Below are positions 1 through 5,356 of a stretch of DNA of 5,590 nucleotides, piece by piece. The number at the start of each line of letters is the position of its first letter. The first letter of the stretch is position 1. Source of the stretch: Pseudomonadota bacterium (lineage in GTDB: Bacteria > Pseudomonadota > Alphaproteobacteria > Kiloniellales > J153); the NCBI GenBank assembly GCA_022572105.1, contig JACZWN010000208.1:1-5590 (forward strand). The letters are read 5' to 3'. The notes beneath the pieces were generated by a model. It was not told the DNA's origin, ran no database searches, and worked only from the letters and a program-made list of their open reading frames with translations. A program made the translations under genes and the position numbers.

Positions 1-104
1 TCGAAGGCCGCCACCCGCGCGGCCGGCAGGCTGCCGCCGATCCCGGCGCTGGCCCCGGCGATGAGCGCGACCGCGCCGGGCCGCAGGATTCCTTCGTCGG
101 TCAA
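1..104 (-). CDS. Probable short-chain dehydrogenase/reductase, N-terminal fragment
   Basis: Only the first 34 codons are inside the window; the gene continues past the left edge. The translation begins M-TDEGILRPGAVALIAGASAGIGG, in which GASAGIG (residues 17-23) fits the TGxxxGIG dinucleotide-binding turn of short-chain dehydrogenases, preceded by a hydrophobic beta strand (VALIAG). The start is a TTG at 104-102. An in-frame TGA lies six codons upstream (122-120), no other start codon lies between, and a strong ribosome site GGGGAGGA (119-112) sits 7 bases before the TTG. The stretch after the turn (SLPAARVAAFE) has a proline where the first SDR helix normally continues, so another Rossmann-type enzyme is possible. 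It diverges from the epimerase at 353. The substrate cannot be inferred. Confidence 0.5.
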   Translation of the reverse strand, partial: MTDEGILRPGAVALIAGASAGIGGSLPAARVAAF

Positions 105-111
105 TTTCCGG

Positions 112-119
112 TCCTCCCC
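112..119 (-). promoter_or_regulatory. Ribosome binding site that fixes a TTG start
   Basis: Read on the minus strand this is GGGGAGGA, close to the anti-Shine-Dalgarno complement and 7 bases before the TTG at 104. With the in-frame stop at 122-120 it leaves TTG as the only reasonable start for the dehydrogenase-like gene. Confidence 0.7.
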
Positions 120-194
120 TCATGGTTCCTTGGCCGCATGCCGCGTCGCCCGCTGCCTCATCGCCCATTTCCTCGACGCCGCGCCACCGCCTGG

Positions 195-200
195 ATTATA
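195..200 (-). promoter_or_regulatory. Candidate -10 element for the leftward dehydrogenase gene
   Basis: The minus strand reads GGGGCTATAATCC, with a perfect TATAAT hexamer in a very GC-rich setting. Transcription would start near 188 and leave a leader of roughly 80 bases before the TTG at 104. No good -35 box lies at 16-18 bp; the best match, GCGACA, would be only 14 bp away. The call rests on the -10 alone. Confidence 0.4.
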
Positions 201-321
201 GCCCCGGCGGCCCCTGTCGCGCGCGCCGCGGCCAGGGTGCCCGATGGACATGACGCTTGTCACGGCCTAAGCATGCTGGCACGCCGCCGGGGCGGCCATG
301 GCACGGGCGCCGGAATTGGGC

Positions 322-327
322 TAGAGT
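322..327 (+). promoter_or_regulatory. Weak candidate -10 element for the epimerase gene
   Basis: TAGAGT in the context GGGCTAGAGTCGG resembles the minus-strand GGGCTATAATCC at the other end of the same divergent region. It lies 25 bases before the ATG at 353, which would give a short leader. The -35 position (TGGCAC at 299-304, 17-bp spacing) is a poor match, so this is tentative. Confidence 0.25.
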
Positions 328-352
328 CGGCGGCAACCAGAGGCCGGAGCGG

Positions 353-1384
353 ATGAGCGGGGACGGCGACGAAAACCGGGCCTTGCGGCCCAACACCTTC
401 TTCTGCATCGACGGGCACACCTGTGGCAACCCGGTGCGCCTGGTCGCCGGCGGCGGGCCGCCGCTTCGAGGCGCGACCATGAGCGAACGGCGCCAGGATT
501 TCCTCGCGCGCTACGACTGGATCCGCACCGGGCTGATGTTCGAGCCGCGCGGCCACGACATGATGTCGGGCGCGATCCTGTACCCGCCGACGACCCCCGA
601 GGCCGACACCGGCGTCTTGTTCATCGAGACCAGCGGCTGCCTGCCGATGTGCGGCCACGGCACCATCGGCACGGTCACCTTCGCCCTCGAGCGCGGCCTG
701 GTGCAGCCGCGCGAGGACGGGGTGCTGCGCCTCGATACCCCGGCCGGCCCGGTCGAGGCGCGCTACGCCATGACCGACGGCCACGTGGAGTCCGTGCGCA
801 TCAAGAACGTCGGCGCCTATCTGGCCGCCGAGGGGGTCACCGTCGACTGCCCGGGCCTGGGCGCGCTCACCGTCGACATCGCCTACGGCGGCAACTTCTA
901 CGCCATCGTCGAGGCGCAGGCGAACTACCGCGACCTGGCCGAGCTGTCCGCCGGCGACATCCTGCGCCTCTCGCCGGCCCTGCGGGACAACCTCAACGCG
1001 GCGCTCGAGATCGTCCATCCGGAGGACGAGACCATCCGCGGGGTCAGCCATATCCTCTGGACCGGCGCGCCGCGCGACCCGGAGGCCGACGCGCGCAACG
1101 CGGTCTTCTACGGCGACAAGGCGATCGACCGCAGCCCCTGCGGCACCGGCACCTCGGCGCGCATGGCCCAGCTCGCCGCGCGCGGCGAGTTGAACGTCGG
1201 CGACGACTTCGTGCACGAGAGCCTCATCGGCTCGCTCTTCCGCGGCCGGGTCGAGGGCGCGACCAAGGTCGGCAACCACGAGGCCATCGTGCCCTCGATC
1301 GAGGGCTGGGCGCGGATCACCGGCTTCAACACCATCTTCATCGACGACCGCGACCCCTACGCCCACGGCTTCCAGGTGCTTTGA
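353..1384 (+). CDS. Proline racemase-superfamily enzyme, probable 4-hydroxyproline 2-epimerase
   Basis: The 343-residue protein has the superfamily's full length (usually about 310-345). The catalytic pair is visible: Cys100 in MCGHGTIG and Cys263 in DRSPCGTGTSA. Two cysteines indicate cofactor-independent two-base racemisation or epimerisation. Trans-3-hydroxyproline dehydratases of this superfamily have Thr at the second position. HTCGNPVRLVAGGGP near residues 22-36 and EPRGHDMMSG near 64-73 match the branch usually annotated 4-hydroxyproline epimerase, which converts trans-4-hydroxy-L-proline to cis-4-hydroxy-D-proline in the cytoplasm. The ATG at 353 is chosen because homologues start just before FFCIDGHT; the frame stays open upstream to 257, but that extension looks non-coding. 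A GGAG at 346-349 lies only 3 bases before the ATG. No hydroxyproline oxidase or transporter is visible here. Hand-counted GC is about 71%. Exact substrate is inference. Confidence 0.9.
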   Translation: MSGDGDENRALRPNTFFCIDGHTCGNPVRLVAGGGPPLRGATMSERRQDFLARYDWIRTGLMFEPRGHDMMSGAILYPPTTPEADTGVLFIETSGCLPMCGHGTIGTVTFALERGLVQPREDGVLRLDTPAGPVEARYAMTDGHVESVRIKNVGAYLAAEGVTVDCPGLGALTVDIAYGGNFYAIVEAQANYRDLAELSAGDILRLSPALRDNLNAALEIVHPEDETIRGVSHILWTGAPRDPEADARNAVFYGDKAIDRSPCGTGTSARMAQLAARGELNVGDDFVHESLIGSLFRGRVEGATKVGNHEAIVPSIEGWARITGFNTIFIDDRDPYAHGFQVL

Positions 1385-1440
1385 GGAAGGTCCCGGCCCG
1401 GGCGCCGCAAACTACTGCGAGCGCGGTTTAGTCCTCTCAG

Positions 1441-1454
1441 CCGAAGCGGACATT
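1441..1454. repeat. Single arm of a degenerate AATGTCCGCTT-type intergenic repeat
   Basis: CCGAAGCGGACATT is the reverse complement of AATGTCCGCTTCGG and matches the arms of the inverted repeats at 3495-3571 on the other side of the cyclase gene. The octamer CGGTTTAG just before it (1424-1431) recurs exactly at 3547-3554, again followed by CC, AGC and a CGGAC(A/G)TT segment. The surrounding gap, 1385-1528, shows no gene and no convincing terminator for either converging neighbour. Confidence 0.4.
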
Positions 1455-1528
1455 TAATCAACTTTGTGAGCGAACTTGAGGGGAACACGTTCATCCGTAT
1501 GGCTGAGCTTAGTTCCACCGCCCACACC

Positions 1529-3424
1529 TCATTTACGCGACTGCGCGGGGAAGCCGATCCGGGCCATTATCTCCGCATCCCTGTCCAGCGCACCACGGTA
1601 GCGAAAGTTTCGGCCGGCATACCGCACATATGCTTCGATCGAGAACTTGGGATTGATGCGCAGTACCTCGTTCATCTGGGTTCGCGCCTCTTCCATGCGG
1701 TCAAGCATTGCGTAAGACATGGCGAGATAGAGGTGGACAGCGACGTAGTCGGGCGCCCGCTTGACAGCTCGTTCGAGCACGGCGGTGGCCGTCTCGGATA
1801 GCTCCAGGCGCAGATAGGAATGGCCAAGCCACATAAGCCAGTCGGGCGTATGCAAAGGGTCGAGGCGGATGGCGCGCTCCAGTATGTCGACGACTTCACG
1901 GTAGCGGACCGCCCGCCACAAGTAGCCGCCCAAATTTCCGAGCGTCTCAGCCTGTAGGCCTCTAATCGAGAGCACCCGATCCGCTTCACGGTCGGCGGCT
2001 TCGTGCTCGCCCCTAAACTGGAGCACTAGCGCAAGCAGAACGTGTGCGCCGGCCGATGCATCGGCCAGCGTGATCGCCTCGCGCGCAAGCTCCAAAGCAC
2101 GAGCCATGTTCCGGTCGCGGTCAACGCCCCAATACCGCCATTCGTGATAGTGCAGCAGACCGAGATTGACGTAGGCCCGTGCGTATTTGGGATCGGCCTC
2201 GATTGCCTTTTCAAACAACTTGCGCGCTTCGATGGTCGCCTGTCGATTGGCCTGCGCGAGTTTCGCGCGGCCACGCAACACGTATTCGTAGGCATCGAGA
2301 TTCAACGGACGGACGGAATTTTCGAGCGCCTTCCGGTCCTCGATTGTCAGTTTGACGGCCAAAGCTGAAACGATCTTCTCCGTCACCCTGTCCTGTAGCG
2401 CGAAGATGTCAGCAAGGGTGCCATCGTAGCGCTCGGCCCAGAGGTGGCCGCCGGTGGTGGCGTCGATCAGCTGGGCGTTGATGCGCACCTGGTCGCCGGC
2501 ACGCCGCACGCTGCCCTCCAGCACGTAGCGCACGCCCAGTTCCTCGGCCACTTGCCGCACCTTCACCTGCTGGCCCTTGTAGGAGAAGGACGAGTTGCGG
2601 GCGATGACAAACAAGCCTGACAGCTTGGAAAGATCAGTGATCAGGTCCTCGGTCATGCCGTCTGCGAAATAGTCCTGGTTCGGGTCGTCCGACATGTTGA
2701 TGAACGGCAGCACGGCGATCGAGGGCCGGTCCGGCAGCGGGAAGGCCATGGCCTCGACCGAGGCCGGTTCCTCGCGCGGCTCCCAGGGCCGTTGCCAGAG
2801 GGCGAGCCCCGCCACAATCACCAGCGCCACGAGGCCGGCTGCGGCCAGCGGCCAGCGCAAGGACCGCTTGGCCGCCGGGGCGGGGGCAGCAGTGTGCTCG
2901 GCTGCCGGAGCGTCCAGCAGGACCTTGAAGATCCGCACCGGCTCCGGGATGTTCTTGACCTCTTGCTCGCCTAAATCGTCGAAGCCGAAATCGACCTTGC
3001 CCTTGACGTGGTTGAATACGGTTCTGGACACGCAGATCCCGCCGGGCTCGGCCAGGCCCTCCAGGCGCGCGGCGATGTTGACGCCGTCGCCGTAGATGTC
3101 GTCGCCGTCCACGATGACATCGCCCAGGTTGATGCCGATGCGGAAGGTGATGCGCCGGTCCTCGGGCATGTCCTCGTCGCGCGCGGCCATCTCGCGCTGG
3201 ATCGCCACGGCGCAGGCGACGGCATCGACGACGCTGGCGAATTCCACCAGCGCGCCGTCGCCCATGAGCTTGACCAGACGGCCGTTGTGTGCGGCGATTT
3301 CGGGGTCGATCACCTCTCCACGCAACGCCTTCAGGCGCGCCAGCGTGCCCGCCTCGTCGGCCCCCATGAGGCGGGTGTAGCCGACTACATCAGCGGCCAA
3401 AACTGCAGCAAGACGGCGCTCCAT
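1529..3424 (-). CDS. Membrane-anchored class III adenylate cyclase with TolB-like and TPR domains
   Basis: The 631-residue protein probably makes cAMP from ATP. Its N-terminal cyclase domain (about 1-170) keeps the key residues: metal-binding Asp12 (AADVVGYT) and Asp56 (KLMGDGALVEF), adenine-specifying Lys52 and Asp109, and the transition-state pair Asn116/Arg120 (GDGVNIAARL). An Ala/Pro linker and one membrane segment (about 191-210, preceded by KRSLR) follow, placing the cyclase in the cytoplasm. Residues about 232-355 form a TolB-like domain (PSIAVLPFINMS, YFADGMTEDLITDL, VLEGSVRR), and about 397-600 hold several TPRs (e.g. LFEKAIEADPKYARAYVNLG, VLERAVKRAPDYVAVHLYLA), all probably periplasmic. 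The ATG at 3424 is fixed by AAGGAGG 6 bases upstream; the frame runs on to 3475 but lacks that support. All catalytic residues look intact. The stimulus is unknown; the outer domains suggest envelope or protein-binding input. GC drops from about 67% to 61% toward the 3' end. Confidence 0.92.
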   Translation of the reverse strand: MERRLAAVLAADVVGYTRLMGADEAGTLARLKALRGEVIDPEIAAHNGRLVKLMGDGALVEFASVVDAVACAVAIQREMAARDEDMPEDRRITFRIGINLGDVIVDGDDIYGDGVNIAARLEGLAEPGGICVSRTVFNHVKGKVDFGFDDLGEQEVKNIPEPVRIFKVLLDAPAAEHTAAPAPAAKRSLRWPLAAAGLVALVIVAGLALWQRPWEPREEPASVEAMAFPLPDRPSIAVLPFINMSDDPNQDYFADGMTEDLITDLSKLSGLFVIARNSSFSYKGQQVKVRQVAEELGVRYVLEGSVRRAGDQVRINAQLIDATTGGHLWAERYDGTLADIFALQDRVTEKIVSALAVKLTIEDRKALENSVRPLNLDAYEYVLRGRAKLAQANRQATIEARKLFEKAIEADPKYARAYVNLGLLHYHEWRYWGVDRDRNMARALELAREAITLADASAGAHVLLALVLQFRGEHEAADREADRVLSIRGLQAETLGNLGGYLWRAVRYREVVDILERAIRLDPLHTPDWLMWLGHSYLRLELSETATAVLERAVKRAPDYVAVHLYLAMSYAMLDRMEEARTQMNEVLRINPKFSIEAYVRYAGRNFRYRGALDRDAEIMARIGFPAQSRK

Positions 3425-3430
3425 CGGAAT

Positions 3431-3437
3431 CCTCCTT
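3431..3437 (-). promoter_or_regulatory. Strong ribosome binding site of the cyclase gene
   Basis: On the minus strand this reads AAGGAGG, 6 bases before the ATG at 3424. It selects this ATG over the in-frame ATG at 3475, which would add 17 residues and has no comparable site. Confidence 0.8.
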
Positions 3438-3445
3438 GAAAAGGA

Positions 3446-3474
3446 AGAATAGCTGAGCGCCGCAACTGAATCCA
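3446..3474 (-). promoter_or_regulatory. Candidate promoter for the cyclase gene
   Basis: Minus strand: TGGATT (3474-3469), 17-bp spacer, TATTCT (3451-3446). The -10 box matches four of six consensus positions and the -35 only three. The position fits a short leader that contains the AAGGAGG site. Confidence 0.35.
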
Positions 3475-3494
3475 TGCCGTCGAGGAGTGCCGCG

Positions 3495-3524
3495 AATGTC
3501 GCTTATTGGCTAGGAAGCGAAGTT
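3495..3524. repeat. Degenerate inverted repeat, AATGTCCGCTT family, unit 1
   Basis: The arms AATGTCGCTT (3495-3504) and AAGCGAAGTT (3515-3524) are inverted copies matching at 8 of 10 positions around a 10-base centre (ATTGGCTAGG). From memory, hairpins of the form AATGTCCGCTT...AAGCGGACATT are common between genes in Bradyrhizobium-like and other alphaproteobacteria. The family link is recognition, not a search result. Confidence 0.45.
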
Positions 3525-3530
3525 TGGGCC

Positions 3531-3571
3531 ATGTCCGCGCTAGGTCCGGTTTAGCCCCAGCTTCGGACGTT
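3531..3571. repeat. Degenerate inverted repeat, AATGTCCGCTT family, unit 2
   Basis: ATGTCCG (3531-3537) and CGGACGT (3564-3570) are inverted copies with one mismatch. The unit follows unit 1 after only six bases and contains CGGTTTAG (3547-3554), shared with 1424-1431. A further CATGTCCGCG at 3674-3683 repeats the left arm. The 401-bp gap 3425-3825 holds no convincing gene; besides these repeats I see only the two promoter candidates and an 8-bp inverted pair TGGTGCCG/CGGCACCA (3573-3580, 3610-3617). Confidence 0.4.
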
Positions 3572-3730
3572 CTGGTGCCGTGTCTGCTTCGCACCCGCGC
3601 GCTCTCGGCCGGCACCATCCTGGGCTCGGGCACCCGTGTCCAACCGCGGCCGTTCCACCGGTTTTCAGCGGATCATGTCCGCGTTCCCGCCCAACGGCGG
3701 ACCCTGGCGCGGGGTCGCCCCGTCGAGCGC

Positions 3731-3758
3731 TTGACAGTGGCGACGAGAATGACAAACT
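3731..3758 (+). promoter_or_regulatory. Candidate promoter for the exported TPR gene
   Basis: A perfect TTGACA at 3731-3736 lies about 90 bases before the ATG at 3826. The best-placed -10 is CAAACT (3753-3758, 16-bp spacing), matching three of six positions; TATTCA at 3762 is too far away. Alphaproteobacterial promoters often keep a strong -35 with a loose -10, so the -35 carries the call. Confidence 0.4.
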
Positions 3759-3825
3759 CACTATTCAAATGGGGGATCCGAAAGGGGGGCCGCGCAGTTC
3801 ACGGGGAACAGCAAGGGAGAGCGCC

Positions 3826-4293
3826 ATGCGATGGACCTACATACTGGCCGCGGTGTTGAGCCTCGGCCTCGCTTCGGCGGCCATGGCGGCCGGTTCCACC
3901 AGTTCGTCCACGAAACCCGCGAAGACGGGCGATTTCGAGCAAGGGGTGGCGGCGGTAAAAGCCGAGAACTACGAGCGTGCCATCGTCCTCCTGCAAAAGG
4001 TGGTGGCCGTTGAACCCGAAAATGCCGATGCCTGGAACTTCATCGGCTTCAGCCACCGCAAGCTGAATAATCTCGACCGGGCCTTGCCCGCATACAACAC
4101 GGCGCTCGCAATCAATCCGAAACATCGCGGCGCCAACGAATATCTGGGCGAGCTGTATCTTCGGATCGGCGACTTGGCGAAAGCCGAGGAGCGCCTGGAG
4201 AAGCTGGACGATATCTGCTTTTTCGGCTGCGGGGAGTACACGGACCTGAAGGCGGCGATCGAGGCTTACAAGTCCGGCAAGGTCAGCGGCTGA
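3826..4293 (+). CDS. Exported tetratricopeptide-repeat protein with a C-terminal CxxxC motif
   Basis: The 155-residue product starts with a clear Sec signal peptide: MRWTY, a hydrophobic core (ILAAVLSLGLA) and an AMA-A cleavage site after about residue 21. The mature protein should be soluble in the periplasm. Three TPR-like helical pairs follow at about 36-69, 70-103 and 104-130, with typical spacing of A, Y and P (e.g. YERAIVLLQKVVAVEPENADAW, read here as residues 49-70). The tail has CFFGC (Cys131, Cys135) followed by EYTDLKAAIEAYKSGK, a pattern I recognise from small alphaproteobacterial TPR proteins of unknown function. The ATG at 3826 is chosen because the signal peptide starts there and GGGAG (3815-3819) lies 6 bases upstream; the open frame before it is non-coding in character. 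TPRs bind other proteins; the partner is unknown. A palindrome directly after the stop suggests single-gene transcription. Confidence 0.88.
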   Translation: MRWTYILAAVLSLGLASAAMAAGSTSSSTKPAKTGDFEQGVAAVKAENYERAIVLLQKVVAVEPENADAWNFIGFSHRKLNNLDRALPAYNTALAINPKHRGANEYLGELYLRIGDLAKAEERLEKLDDICFFGCGEYTDLKAAIEAYKSGKVSG

Positions 4294-4315
4294 GCCGCCC
4301 CGCATGCGGGGCGGC
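4294..4315 (+). terminator. Perfect 22-bp palindrome directly after the TPR gene
   Basis: GCCGCCCCGCA (4294-4304) is followed at once by its exact reverse complement. As RNA it would fold into a 9-bp almost all-GC stem with a CATG loop, starting at the first base after the TGA stop. There is no U-tract, so it is either a U-less terminator or a 3'-end-protecting hairpin. Being symmetric, it could act in both directions. Confidence 0.6.
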
Positions 4316-4336
4316 CGCCTCGTGGACAGGGCAGTC

Positions 4337-4378
4337 GAGTCTGGTCTTCCGAGTCTGGCCTTCCGAGTCTGGCCTTCG
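4337..4378. repeat. Three tandem 14-bp repeats (GAGTCTGGYCTTCC)
   Basis: Units are at 4337-4350, 4351-4364 and 4365-4378. Unit 2 differs from unit 1 at one base (T to C in the ninth position) and unit 3 differs from unit 2 only in its last base. There is no spacer, so this is not a CRISPR. The array starts 21 bases after the palindrome, in the gap before the methyltransferase gene. That gap (4316-4547) also holds a 10-bp palindrome GTCACGTGAC (4416-4425) and no recognisable promoter. Confidence 0.85.
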
Positions 4379-4547
4379 CACCGTGGCAAGTGACCCTTCG
4401 CCGGCCAAAGGAGATGTCACGTGACGCGATGGGCTCAGGAGGCCGGTGACCGCGGCTTCGGGCGCCCTTGGAACCGGCCGCTCGACCGGCGGGCCGGCCA
4501 AGGCGGCTAGCTCGTTCCGCTGCCCGCCGCGGCCCGCGCGATCGCCC

Positions 4548-5225
4548 ATGTCGTTCCTCTCGCTCCTCAGCGACTATTGGCAACCGATGGCCGCCTTTGG
4601 CCTGTTCGGCCTGTTGCATTCCGTCGGCGCGCAGGAGCCGTGCAAGAACGCGCTGGCGCGCTGGATCGGCCAATTCTTTGTCGACCATTTCTGGCGCATC
4701 ACCTATTGCGCCCTCAGTTACGCGGCCCTCTATTACGGCGTCGCGGCGCTGCACTGGGCGCGAAACCCCGACAACGACGTCTGGCTCATCGTCTATCCGG
4801 ACTGGCTCTGGCAGGTCGTCCTGGTCCTGCATCTCTTGTCCATCGGCTTGTTGTATGTCGCTTTCCTGCAAAGCGACTACCTCGAGTTTCTGGGCTTGAG
4901 GCAGGCGGCGCGCGGCACAGGGGTCCTGTTCGGCGGGACTGGCGGGCAGACGAAAGAGAAGCTGTTCGGCACGCACCGCCTGGAGGTCACCGGGGTCTAT
5001 GGATGGGTGCGGCATCCGATGCTGGTCTCGGGACTTCTGTTCCTGCTGACCAGCGGCCCGTCCCTGAACAACCTCGTCTATACCGGCATGTATACGGCCT
5101 ATATGCTGATCGGCGGCTATTACGAGGAACGGCGTATGGTCAAGATCTTCGGCGAGGACTACCTGCGTTACCGGCGCCGGGTCGGCGCCTTTTTCCCGCG
5201 GCTGCGGCGCCGGCCGGTGGCGTGA
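4548..5225 (+). CDS. Integral-membrane methyltransferase, ICMT/NnrU family, MddA-like
   Basis: The 225-residue protein has about five hydrophobic segments (roughly 12-26, 50-68, 86-107, 155-170, 173-191). Its C-terminal half carries the family signature: GVYGWVRHP (149-157), EER (193-195) and FGEDYLRYRRRV (201-212). In isoprenylcysteine carboxyl methyltransferase and its bacterial relatives these residues bind S-adenosylmethionine near the membrane surface. LLHS (22-25), FLGLRQA (114-120) and AYMLIGGYYEERRM also resemble methanethiol S-methyltransferases (MddA) as I remember them, so the substrate may be a thiol or other small nucleophile; this is inference. Start choice is uncertain. The ATG at 4548 begins the conserved region but has no ribosome site. 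An in-frame GTG at 4446 has AGGAGG only 3 bases upstream and would add 34 low-complexity residues. The gene is followed within 8 bases by a small membrane ORF. Confidence 0.82.
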   Translation: MSFLSLLSDYWQPMAAFGLFGLLHSVGAQEPCKNALARWIGQFFVDHFWRITYCALSYAALYYGVAALHWARNPDNDVWLIVYPDWLWQVVLVLHLLSIGLLYVAFLQSDYLEFLGLRQAARGTGVLFGGTGGQTKEKLFGTHRLEVTGVYGWVRHPMLVSGLLFLLTSGPSLNNLVYTGMYTAYMLIGGYYEERRMVKIFGEDYLRYRRRVGAFFPRLRRRPVA

Positions 5226-5233
5226 GGAAACGA

Positions 5234-5356
5234 ATGCTCGAACAGGTTTCCAATTATTTTTTCGATCCCCTGGTGTTCTGGGGCGCGCCGCTGGTGCTGG
5301 TCGCGTTATTGGCGGGGATCAAGCGCCTGCGGGCCCGGACGAGCCGGCGCCGCTGA
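5234..5356 (+). CDS. Possible 40-residue single-pass membrane protein
   Basis: This short frame starts 8 bases after the methyltransferase stop. Its ribosome site GAGG (5224-5227) overlaps that TGA and lies 6 bases before the ATG, an arrangement typical of translational coupling. The product has a polar N-terminus (MLEQVSNYFFDP), one hydrophobic stretch (LVFWGAPLVLVALLAGI, about 13-29) and a basic tail (KRLRARTSRRR). That is the shape of a small membrane protein with its C-terminus in the cytoplasm. I recognise no family. It could be a partner or stabiliser of the methyltransferase. Against it: it is short, and its last 51 bases overlap the minus-strand frame ending at 5306. Confidence 0.5.
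   Translation: MLEQVSNYFFDPLVFWGAPLVLVALLAGIKRLRARTSRRR

Noticed and set aside
299..320. Sigma-54 promoter based on TGGCAC before the epimerase
   Set aside because: No GC-containing -12 element (TTGC) follows at the required spacing.
260..1366. Long open frame (368 codons) on the minus strand opposite the epimerase
   Set aside because: It is the complement of a strongly GC3-biased gene, and its product is an Asp/Ala/Gly/Arg/Val-rich string with no domain. The plus-strand frame has a clear family match.
1392..1405. CCCGGCCCGGG as terminator of the epimerase gene
   Set aside because: Only a 4-bp stem with a 3-base loop can form, and no U-tract follows.
649..1431. 260-codon plus-strand frame inside the epimerase gene
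   Set aside because: Arg/Pro/Gly-rich shifted-frame translation of the epimerase, with no domain pattern.
1466..1801. Plus-strand frame opposite the 3' end of the cyclase gene
   Set aside because: It reads antisense through the TPR region, has no ribosome site and shows no family resemblance.
3573..3617. Structured RNA in the gap before the TPR gene, based on TGGTGCCG/CGGCACCA
   Set aside because: The arms are 8 bp with a 29-base loop and no extension, there is no tRNA-like or riboswitch-like core, and the region is GC-rich enough to give such pairs by chance.
4337..4378. CRISPR array
   Set aside because: The units are 14 bp, directly adjacent and without spacers, and no cas gene is present.
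4266..5015. 249-codon minus-strand frame covering the tandem repeats and half the methyltransferase
   Set aside because: It runs through the palindrome and the 14-bp repeats and opposes a protein with good family motifs. Its sequence shows no fold or motif.
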